From: Chondrus crispus
Lineage: Eukaryota; Rhodophyta; Florideophyceae; Gigartinales; Gigartinaceae
Length of the DNA stretch: 64,000 bases
Reading direction: 5' to 3'
Assembly: GCF_000350225.1 (NCBI RefSeq)
Contig: NW_005178735.1
Span: 1 to 64,000 of the forward strand
Part shown: positions 1 to 8,654 of the stretch, piece by piece
Layout of the letters: the number at the start of each line of letters is the position of its first letter
How positions within the stretch are numbered: the first letter of the stretch is position 1
Translations under genes and position numbers: made by a program
The notes under the pieces: generated by a model
Seen by the model: only the letters and a program-made list of their open reading frames with translations
The model's database searches: none
What the model was told of the DNA's origin: nothing

Positions 1-1134
1 CGCCAGTGTGCTGGAAAGACGCCGCTGTTGGACCCATCCGCCTCAAGGGCGCAGTTCAAGATCTGCTACCTAGCGTGGCTCCGCAGCCTGATATCGACGG
101 CCAGCCGCAACTTGCTGGCCGGACAGGAGCGGTATAAGAACGATTTCGATAATCGGATACGCCACCCCACCCCGGACTATCGGGTGGGGGATCAGGTACT
201 CGTGAACCGCGAGGCTGCGCTACGCTCCGAGGAGAAAACGGACAAGGACCGGGTTAACAATAAGCTCACACCGCGAACCGAGGGACCCTACCCTGTCGTA
301 CAGGTGGACGACCACACCGTCACCATCTTACGGGGGACGGGACTGAAGGACCGGCTCTCTCGCGACCGGGTCGTCAGGTCTCCCCCGCTTCGTAGCAACG
401 TGACAGACCCCCCGCTGGGACCGGGGTCCTCAAACGGGGAAGACGAAAACCTCCCCGACGCGACCCCTTCGGAAGGGACCCCCGCGACACCGGCGCTCGC
501 AAGGCCGCGGCCGCCGGGGCTGATGGACGCCGTCATCGGCGGAAGAACCGAGGACGCCCTCACACGTCTCGCTGGGTTCCGCTCTCGAATCGGGGCGAAC
601 CGCCCCGAAACAGCGAACCGCCCCCCGCCGCCGGACTCAAGACCCCTAACGAAGGAAACGCGTCCCGTTACGCGCTCGCAAACGGCGAGGGAACCCCACG
701 AGCCAACAGTGGACCCTACGGAACCACCCGCGCCCCGCCGCGACCGGGCCTCCGCCCCCCCGGCGACCGATCCCTCTCAACGCGCGTTGATCTCGTCGGG
801 CGCGGCGCACCTGGCCGCGAGGTGCACGTTCCGACCCGACGCCTTCCGCGTACCTCTACGCGTGCCTTCGGGGCAGGCCCTCCCTCCTGCTTCCTCTGCG
901 GGAGACCCCACCGACACCTACGTCGTGCAATCGCTAACCGGGCACGGGCCGGGAGATGACGGGCTCCCCCTGTTTCGCGTACGTTGGTACGGGTACAGCG
1001 ACGCCGAGTCGACCTGGGAGCCCGCCCGTCATATCGACTACAACACGGTCGCGCGATATTGCCGAAGGGAGCGGGTACCAATCCCCGACCGCGCTCTATG
1101 GGGGCATCCCGGCAGCGTGGGAATCGGGAATTAG
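1..1134 (+). CDS. Chromovirus (Ty3/gypsy) Pol C-terminus, partial: integrase tail plus chromodomain (E1)
   Basis: The reading frame is already open at the left edge, so this is the 3' end of a larger pol gene. The first ATG-like start is a TTG, so no start is claimed. About 170-370 holds an integrase C-terminal GPY/F-type module (YRVGDQVLV, then TEGPYPVV and a TVTI strand). A proline-rich, basic linker follows. About 915-1070 is a chromodomain, with FRVRWYGY, the STWEP aromatic motif and a final helix. Chromodomains on Ty3-type integrases direct insertion to marked chromatin, which is established for chromoviruses. The catalytic DDE core lies outside the window. The sequence is markedly GC-rich compared with the other elements here. 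An antisense ORF and a probable 3' LTR lie downstream. Confidence 0.85.
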   Translation, partial: RQCAGKTPLLDPSASRAQFKICYLAWLRSLISTASRNLLAGQERYKNDFDNRIRHPTPDYRVGDQVLVNREAALRSEEKTDKDRVNNKLTPRTEGPYPVVQVDDHTVTILRGTGLKDRLSRDRVVRSPPLRSNVTDPPLGPGSSNGEDENLPDATPSEGTPATPALARPRPPGLMDAVIGGRTEDALTRLAGFRSRIGANRPETANRPPPPDSRPLTKETRPVTRSQTAREPHEPTVDPTEPPAPRRDRASAPPATDPSQRALISSGAAHLAARCTFRPDAFRVPLRVPSGQALPPASSAGDPTDTYVVQSLTGHGPGDDGLPLFRVRWYGYSDAESTWEPARHIDYNTVARYCRRERVPIPDRALWGHPGSVGIGN

Positions 1135-1649
1135 AGGGATGGATCGCGCCCCAGCACCTCGGTTGAGGTACGATAGCCTACTGTGGAGCCCCTGGAAACA
1201 CGCGACGCGTCGACGCGGACCGCCGCCGGACGCCCTAGCCAGTCAACGCCGCCCACCTGTCGTATTTGATTTTTTGATTTTTTGGGAATGGTTTGATTTT
1301 TCATTTTTTGGTTGGGGAGGCCCACTCCCGGGCGAGAACAGACACCGACCCGTCCCTTCCGGGAGCGGTTGACGGTGTCTCGCCCTGCAGTACAGTAGTC
1401 GCTCCCTCTCCCCACGCCCTCGCGGGTCACCACCCCCTGCGGAGGGAGAGAAAGACGCTCCCCTCCCACGTCAAGCAACTGTGGTATCCACCCCGGTCTC
1501 ACGCGTCCGTCGGCAACGATCCGCTCCCGCCTCAGGACCGAGCCACCAGCCCGACATGTGCGTCGTTCCGTTCGCGCGCTTTGCCGCGTCCTCTCCCCGT
1601 ACGGGACCATCTCGTACGCGGCGACCGCGACCGCTATGCCCTTCAGCAT

Positions 1650-1805
1650 AGCATGTCCCGGGCCCCTACCCGCACGGGAGAGGCGAAAAATTGGTACACG
1701 CTTTGACGAAGTCCTTGCCCACGTCATAGCATGTCCCGGGCCTCGACCCGCACGAGGGAGAAGAAAAATTGGTGCTCGCTTGAAGAAGACGCTGTCTTCG
1801 GGAGG
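1650..1805. repeat. 78-bp tandem duplication
   Basis: Two adjacent copies start at about 1650 and 1728. Both begin with AGCATGTCCCGGGC and contain the AAAAATTGGT block. The pair lies between the E1 pol stop and the 104-bp array, inside the non-coding 3' part of the element. No gene is seen between 1135 and 2400. Confidence 0.8.
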
Positions 1806-1912
1806 GAACCCAGAACCACTTCCCTCGTCTACCGGTGGCCCCCTCTACGAAGTGACGCCCGAACCGGGTGATTCGTACCCTCGAGTTCGGGACGTTTTTC
1901 TCCCTCGCGCCC

Positions 1913-2328
1913 GACGAGAATTACCATCCGCGCTGCGCTGTCGCTGACGGCCCGCCCCCACCGCCGCGCGCCGCGTCCCTACTCCCGACTTCGTGTCGTT
2001 TCATTGCCTCGCCCTCGACGAGAATTACCTTCCGCGCTGCGCTGTCGCTGACGGTCCGCCCTCACCGCCGCGCGCTGCGACCCTACTTCCGACTTCGTGT
2101 CGTTTTATTCCCTCGCCCTCGACGAGGATTACCTTCCGCGCTGCGCTGTCGCTGACGGTCCGCCCTCACCGCCGCGCGCTGCGACCCCACTTCCGACTTC
2201 GTGTCGTTTTATTCCCTCGCCCTCGACGAGAATTACCTTCCGCGCTGCGCTGTCGCTGACGGTCCGCCCTCACCGCCGCGCGCCGCGACCCTACTTCCGA
2301 CTTCATGTCGTATACTCCCTCGCCTTGG
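1913..2328. repeat. 104-bp tandem repeat, four copies
   Basis: Units start at 1913, 2017, 2121 and 2225, each with GACGAGAATTACC or GACGAGGATTACC, and the spacing is exactly 104 bp. Copies differ by a few substitutions. Because 104 is not a multiple of three, each unit re-enters a different frame, which produces several overlapping apparent ORFs with the same repeated peptide. These are not considered genes. Confidence 0.92.
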
Positions 2329-2400
2329 GCGAGACTACCGGCCGCACCGCGATAATCGCCGATCGTCTCCGGCACGCTGCTACGCGCGGTAACACCGACC

Positions 2401-3939
2401 TTACGCGTCGCGTCCCCCCTCGTGCGGCACGAGCCCTCCGGAGGCGACCGCCGTCGGGGTCCTCACAGCGTGGTCGCCTCGCACCGGCGACGAGGAGGCC
2501 GCGAGCGCGTCCCCCGCGGGCTCACCGGCCGCGACCTCGCTCGGCTCCGACGTCCCCTCCGCGAGCAGACGATGTAGCTGTTCTCGCCATTGCGGATCCT
2601 TCAGCCAACCGCGCAGCTCGGCGTCCGTCATCGTTGCTGTATCGCGTCGCTCCACCCCCCTCGGGCGGGGGTCCTCAGTACCCTTCCCAAAACCGACGCC
2701 GCGACGCCGGACGCGCCGACCCTCGCCCTCTCGCTCCGCGAACCGGACTTCTCCGGAACGTCCCCCTCCGCCGCCTCCTTCGGCAACCCCTTCCCCTCCC
2801 CTCAGTAATTCCGGTTGGTCCAGGCGAAGCGTTCCGCTCTCGAGCCGAACCCAGTTGCCACGGTCCGGGCGGCCCGCGTCATGCTGTCTCCCAGGGTAGT
2901 AGTGCGTGCTCCGGGGGTTGTCGAAGTGATGGCCCTGAGCGTAAGGGACGCGCGACCAGTCGATGTCCCCGTGGAGAGCCAGGAGGACCCGTAACTGTCG
3001 CTGTGCTTCTGTGCTACCCAGGATGCGCGTCAAGTCCAGCCGGTGCAACCACTCCACGACCATGGTCGGGAGGATGAATAACCGCCCCTCGTGGGCGTAC
3101 TTCAAGAACCGCCCCGCAACTAAGGCGAGCCACTCGCTGAGAAAAACCATCCAGCGTGCGAACTGAGGGTCCTCCGTGAGACTCAGTCCAAAGTACACCA
3201 CGCACGGGGGAATTTCCGCAATGAAGTCCGCAGCGACTTCGTACTGCGCAAACCACGCCGGTATCTCAGGATACCGCGTGCTCAACACCGTCCGCTCGAA
3301 TGTCTTTACCTCCACCCATTCGTATGCGACGAACACCCCCATCCGATTACGCATGCGTCGCTCAAACTTGAGCTTGGCATGCATCGCGGGGTCGCGCCTC
3401 CGATCTGGGGATCGAGCGAAGCCCTCCGGCAACAGAGGTCGGTCCCAGGCCATCATGGCCACCGAGGGTTCTTCCTCCCGGATGCGGAGTTCATCAAATA
3501 TTCGTTTCAGATTCGCAACGTACCCCCGGTCCCCATCCGCCCGATACGCCCAGGTGTCCAGGTTCCAAGCCCGAGGGACGAGCCTGTTACAGGGGGTACG
3601 GCGTATACGTTGGCGAATTAATTCCACGAAGGCCACACGGGTCTCCGTGTTCACCCGTCTGAATTCCGGACGTAACAAAGCCGGCTCCACGACCAGGCGG
3701 CGCGTGAAGTCGCGAGAGCCGACGGCTGCCACGCTCAAACCCCCAGGGAGTTCCCCAGTAGACGTCGCGTACGCACGGATCAATTCCGCGTCGCGTAAAC
3801 CCTCCGGCGCCATAAAAGGGGCTCGCTCGAAGAGTAGCGCATCGTCGTACAAGTTCCTACCCCATAAGTCTCGTGGTCGGGGCCACAGCTCGCCCTCGAG
3901 GGCCGAGACTCCCCCGGGGGGGTACATCGGCGCGTGCAT
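2401..3939 (-). CDS. Antisense accessory ORF of chromovirus E1, unknown function
   Basis: This is an uninterrupted 512-codon ORF on the strand opposite pol, lying between pol and the probable 3' LTR. The frame also opens from a GTG at 3981; the first ATG is at 3939 and is used here. The protein is rich in Arg, Trp and aromatic residues in its first 380 residues. A Gly/Arg-rich low-complexity stretch follows, then a short acidic helix (WLKDPQWREQLHRLL). There is no signal peptide and no domain I can name. One stretch (GRLF, hydrophobic helix, R-x-LG, W) resembles the antisense remnant of E2 at 20.0-20.1 kb, so it looks like a conserved element gene rather than a chance ORF. Antisense ORFs 3' of pol are known in some plant Ty3 lineages. 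The function is not inferable. Confidence 0.6.
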   Translation of the reverse strand: MHAPMYPPGGVSALEGELWPRPRDLWGRNLYDDALLFERAPFMAPEGLRDAELIRAYATSTGELPGGLSVAAVGSRDFTRRLVVEPALLRPEFRRVNTETRVAFVELIRQRIRRTPCNRLVPRAWNLDTWAYRADGDRGYVANLKRIFDELRIREEEPSVAMMAWDRPLLPEGFARSPDRRRDPAMHAKLKFERRMRNRMGVFVAYEWVEVKTFERTVLSTRYPEIPAWFAQYEVAADFIAEIPPCVVYFGLSLTEDPQFARWMVFLSEWLALVAGRFLKYAHEGRLFILPTMVVEWLHRLDLTRILGSTEAQRQLRVLLALHGDIDWSRVPYAQGHHFDNPRSTHYYPGRQHDAGRPDRGNWVRLESGTLRLDQPELLRGGEGVAEGGGGGGRSGEVRFAEREGEGRRVRRRGVGFGKGTEDPRPRGVERRDTATMTDAELRGWLKDPQWREQLHRLLAEGTSEPSEVAAGEPAGDALAASSSPVRGDHAVRTPTAVASGGLVPHEGGRDA

Positions 3940-4479
3940 CTCGGGGAGGCGGGACGGTACGCGTTCGCTCGGGGATGCCACCGCCGCGGACCTCTATCAC
4001 GTCGGCGCCACGAAGGTAAGAGACTGGTACGGCGTACCTTGCGTATCGTGGGCTCCGCGTTCGCGCGTCGAAAGGAGGAGTTGTCACAAAACAAAAGGGG
4101 GGAAGGGGCACAGAAGGTGAGCTGCTGCGGTGTGGCCCTGGGCGCCGACCTACTTCAGGGGACCCACGAATACCGTTGCCCTCAGCCACCTACGTTCCGC
4201 CCCCGATCATGGCTGGCGGGGGATCGTCGAGTCCCCCGGCGGTACACGAACCGCCACAGTCAGGGCTCGCGACGCCCGAGTATAAGGGGGGGCTACGGTA
4301 CATATGTAAGGCCCGGACTGCCGCCCCCTGTTACGGGACACCTGCCCTCCGCCGGGACACCTGTCCTCGAAGGGGCCACCCGGGCTCGAGCCACGGCCCC
4401 CCCGGGGGCGTGCGCTGGCCGTGTCCCTCCCCGCGCCGTTCGCGTATCCGTTACTATCGTATTCCCCACGACCCGGAGG

Positions 4480-4799
4480 CCGCGGAAAACCGCGCTCGTG
4501 GCGCGAGGAAGGGGGCATGGGAGAACACCGCGTTCGTTGGCGCGAGGAAGGACAGGTATCGGAGAACACCGCGCTCGTTGGCGTGAGGAAGGGCGCATCG
4601 GAGAACACCGCGCTCGTTGGCGCGAGGAAGGACAGGTATCGGAGAACACCGCGCTCGTTGGCGTGAGGAAGGGCGCATCGGAGAACACCGCGCTCGCTGG
4701 CGCGAGGAAGGACAGGTATCGGAGAACACCGCGCTCTTTGGCGCGAGGAAGGGGGCAGCGGAGGACATCGCGCTTGTCCAGGCGGACAGGTACGCGTGC
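4480..4799. repeat. 80-bp higher-order tandem repeat (41+39 bp subunits)
   Basis: The motif GGAGAACACCGCG recurs at 4520, 4561, 4600, 4641, 4680, 4721 and, slightly diverged, 4760. The spacing alternates 41 and 39 bp. Subunits alternate between endings with GACAGGTATC and with GGCGCATC. The array sits between the antisense ORF and the probable LTR of E1. The stretch 3982-4479 shows no gene. Confidence 0.9.
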
Positions 4800-5112
4800 T
4801 GGTACGAAGAAGTGCGCGTGGCGTGAAGAAGTGGACATCGCGGCTGGCAGGGGCCCGCCCCCCCCCCTCATAATTCCGGACAAGGCGATGTCCCGTGCCA
4901 GACCACCGGCGGTCCACCAGTCGCCGTAACCAGGGTTCGCGAGGACGCTCTATTCTAAGCGGGGGGCTATGTAGTGCACTGACCCACCTTTTCCTTTTCC
5001 CAGGGGACACCTGTCCCCGGCCAGCACGACTCCTTCTCCGGGACACACGTGTACCACGCGCCACGTGTAACCAGGCGTCAAGGCCCCTGTGTCCAGGTGT
5101 CACCCCCCCACG

Positions 5113-5535
5113 TGTAGTGGTTGTCATACCTCCCCAAGGGGAGTTTCTCCGGTCGTCGCCGCCGTCGTTTTAATTTAGTTTCTTTTAGTTTAATTAATTA
5201 TAGCTCCGACGTCGGCTAGTATATAGCCAACGTCCGACCCTAAGTAAATCCGTACGAAGCTTTGGGTCTACAACTCGGGTTTCTGGAACGGAGTCGTAGC
5301 CTCGCGTCGGTCCCCGTCCCACGACGGTACCCTGCGAGCCATCTACGTCCCGATTCCCTCCTGTCTCTACCGCGCGCGTCGTCCCGCCACGCCCGGCTCT
5401 CCGCGCGACAGCTGTCCCTACCGCTCCGCCCCTCCTGGGCTCTGTTTTGCCTCTTTTTCCCTTACTTTCCCTACTGCGCTTCGCGCCCGGCCCCGTACCG
5501 GTCCCTTACGGGTGGTCTCCCGATAACCCCCTACA
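5113..5535 (+). repeat. Probable 3' LTR of chromovirus E1
   Basis: The segment starts TGTAG and ends CTACA, a 5-bp inverted terminus typical of LTRs. It contains an AT-rich block followed by TATATA near 5218 in the pol orientation. Its GATAACC...CTACAC end resembles the end of the E2 LTR at 21.5 kb. Against the call, the sequence just upstream is C-rich rather than a polypurine tract, and the matching 5' LTR is outside the window. The boundaries are inference. Confidence 0.4.
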
Positions 5536-6532
5536 CGCGCCCCCCGAACGCGCGCGCTCTGCCAGAGGGGGATCCCACCCCTTCCCCCTCAGTGCACGAC
5601 ACCCACCGCCCACCCTTGCAATTCAATAAAATTCCTCCCCTGCGCAATTTTACACGTGGCTGCAGTCGAGGCATTGCCCGCCCCAGCATTTAATATCCGA
5701 CGCTCCTCTGCCAACAGGGGTCGCTTCAACTCCTGCAGCCCAGCCTCCTCCCTCTTCATAACCTCCTGTTCCGCTTTCCACCACTTCCGGACGTCAGCTC
5801 GCGCTGCAGAAGCGTCTCCACCCGCACAGGGACAGCTGCGCCCAAGACTCCGTCGTCCGCGCAGACGTGCCACACGCCCGCGGTGCGCCTGCCCCACACG
5901 CGCGCCGCTTCCGTCGCGCCGGCAAAGTTGATCGCGGAGAAGAGGCTGGCTCGTGCACAAAGTGCAGGGGAGCTGATAGGACAGCCGATCTGCACCGCCA
6001 GGTCGCGCGCTCATCCCTCACGTCGTCATCGAGACGCACGCAGAGTTGGTGGCGCGCAACGCCGTCGACCTCTTGTCTCCGCCGACCCTTCCGCGCTCCA
6101 TGAGCCCTTCGTACAGCTGCCTCTCGTCCAGCTCGCCCTCCATCCCGTCCCTGCTCTTCGCCGACACGTTCTCCCTCCGCAAGTACCTCCCGATCCAGCG
6201 CATTAGCTCCCCAGCGTCATACAGGTTGATCACCTCGTCGTACCGCCGATAAATCCCCCGCATCCTCTCAGTGTCACTCTGTCCTGTTCCCGTCGTAAAA
6301 TTGGTGCAGGTTGCACCTGAGCAACTTTCCTACGAACGTCCGATAGCTCTACCGATAATTCACCCCGAAATGCTTCCCCTTCAACATCCGATTGAAAAGA
6401 AACATGCTTCCCCACCGCATCGCGTAGCCCACCTCGCCAGTTGCGTAACAGCGATTTTAACATTGCCACCCCCACAATATAATCAATCTTATCCTCGAAA
6501 ACAGGCATCCGTCAGTAGTGAGACTCAAAATC
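5536..6532. other. No confident gene
   Basis: This stretch holds short overlapping ORFs on both strands. Minus-strand ones at 6508-6230, 6263-6018 and 6014-5589 are in the orientation of the Sel1 pseudogene and may be its decayed 3' end. None shows a domain I recognise. Confidence 0.5.
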
Positions 6533-7802
6533 TTATTCCAGCAGCTCAGTCAAAGTGCTGGTAACCGTAAAAGCAACGGCGTCAACTCTGGGACGCATGA
6601 GATTTCGGACATCGGTCTCGTCCAAGTCGAGCACGTCGTGAATAATCTGAGACTCGTAATTCTCCATACCGCCTGAGCCACTAGCGCCCGCAACAACGCA
6701 GAGCCACTCCGTTGTTCCGTCTTTTTCAATCGCCATGGTATACAGCCATGCCGCCTGCTCTATGTTACGGCCCACCCCGTCCGCCCCGTGCTGCATCAGC
6801 GTGCCAAGATGCATCATACCGTCTTCCTCAATCGCATCCTCAAGCAGCTTCGCAGCCCGCGCAGCGTTCTGCAACCCCATCTCCTCCATCCGTCAGGAGG
6901 AGAGCCAGATTCAACTTAGTGTTACCGCTGCGCACGCTCGTACAGCTCCAGAGCGCGGACCTCGTCCATTTCCACTCCTTTCGTGCCGTGGTGTAGCAGC
7001 AGACCAAGACTGTCCCATGCATGCACATCGTCCCTCCTGTCAATCGCAAGCTCGTACAGCTCTGAGGCGCGAACCCCGTTCTTCACGACCCCCCCGCGCC
7101 GTCCTGCAGTAGGAGGCCGAGATGCACCATCTCCCATTCGTACAGCGTTAACCGCGTTCGTCTCGACTCCCTCAGTGCCCTTGTGAAGGAAGAGACCGAG
7201 ATTGACCATCGAAGCGACATCATTACCCTTCTCGATCGCACGCTCGAACTTGTCTATGCCGTGTTTCTCTCGAATCCCTCCACATCATATACCAGCAGCG
7301 TGCCGAAATTGAATATAGAATGGACATGATCTTGTTCCTCAATCGCCCTCCTCTATAGTTTGACAGCCCGCGCTCCATCCTTCCCAACTCCGTCGTTCCC
7401 ATCCCTCATTACGTTGCCAAGCTTGTATATCGCGTCGACACACAGGTCTACTTCGATCGCACGTTCGTACAACTACACGGCGCAAGCCGCGTTCCTATCG
7501 ACCCCCTCTGCGCTCTTTTACAACAGCAAGCCGAGAGCGACCATCGCGCTGACGTCATTCTTGTCGATCGCGTTTTCGTACAACTATGCAGCACGGACTG
7601 CATTCATGTCGACCCCGTCTGCCCCCTTCTCCAGTGGTGTGCCGAGGCTCACCATCGCGGCGATAGGACCGTGATCCCCAATCGCACGTAGGTCCTCAGT
7701 TCGATCCCTCTCTCCATCTACTTTTTGATGCGTACTTATCTCTCTGCTTAACCGCAGTGTTGGAACACCTCCCGTCGACTTCCCCAATGAAATTGAACTC
7801 AA
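6533..7802 (-). pseudogene. Sel1-like repeat protein, decayed
   Basis: The minus strand encodes degenerate Sel1-type repeats (LGLLLHHGTKGV, ALELYERAI) with a period near 37 codons. One frame runs from 7802 to about 7256 but carries TAG codons at 7584, 7473, 7353 and 7254 and a TAA at 7518. Below 7209 the repeats continue through at least two frameshifts (about 7140 and 7090). The last ORF (6889-6533) has two more repeats and a non-repeat tail ending TSTLTELLE. Sel1 repeats are solenoid adaptor modules in signalling and ER proteins. Here the gene is clearly broken. Fragmentary minus-strand ORFs down to about 5590 could be its C-terminus or unrelated sequence. Confidence 0.7.
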
Positions 7803-7884
7803 GAACCTCCTGAAGTTGGCTTGACCATTTTCTTCCGACTGCTGTGAAGTTTGATAAGAAGATCTTCTCTGTAGCTCGTGCCAC

Positions 7885-8654
7885 GTTTGATCATCTTAAC
7901 GTAGTATTTCATTCGTTCACGGAACTGAACGTTTTCATCGTGCTTCTTCTTTGGTCAACGTAGTCAAGTTCTATGGCTGTACGACGATGGGCTGCCAGAA
8001 AAGGCTCGAATCGATCATTCTTGGGAGTACCTTGACACTTGTGTGTGCTGAGTAGCTGTGGCAATGGAAGGCGTGTCGGCATTAGGGAACATCGGAGCGT
8101 CGAGCATGGTGATATATGAGCAGTGGCGAGCTCGGGTGTGGGAAACGAAAGAGGTGTCCGACCCCGACTACTTGCCAACCGAAAACGTCAACCTGTTTTT
8201 CGATATATGTTACAAACAATTACGATATGCTGGATTTTTTGAAATCATCCGCCTGCACTGTTGCACAATCGTGCCTGTAGCCGCTAGCATTCCCACGCAC
8301 AGAGAGCGACCTTCAACAATACTTTGAGCTTCGGTGGCGATTTTTTTTACGATTCGCGATGTGAGCAAGCTGGGCACCATGCTCATCTGCTTCGTCCAGG
8401 TCATGCTGTGCGGCTTCGACGTCGTCTAAGGTATGAGAAGACACCGTCACTGCCCTCGTCTGCTGTTCGTTCTTAGAGTGCGGGATGTGGGGCGCGGCGC
8501 AATTTACGTTGAACATGCTAGCGCAAGAAATGCTTGGTTGTTCGGGGGAGGCACAGACGGACGGATCGCCGGGAATTCATTGTTGTGTACTATTCGAATC
8601 TTTTTGGTATAGCACTAGTATTTACGTTCTATTACAAGCCTCCAGGTTTGAGTA
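7885..8654. other. Intergenic, no confident gene
   Basis: Only ORFs of up to about 90 codons occur here, on both strands, without recognisable motifs. It separates the Sel1 pseudogene from the 3' end of the 686-codon ORF. Confidence 0.5.

Noticed and set aside
1868..2392. Overlapping plus-strand ORFs with repeated CRFIPSPSTRITF-like peptide
   Set aside because: They are the 104-bp tandem array read in successive frames; there is no independent evidence of coding.
2097..3077. 326-codon plus-strand ORF
   Set aside because: Proline/arginine-rich shadow of the antisense ORF and of the tandem repeats in GC-rich DNA, where long false ORFs are common.
4207..5127. 306-codon minus-strand ORF with repeated PSSRQRARCSP peptide
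   Set aside because: Created by the 80-bp repeat array in GC-rich sequence.
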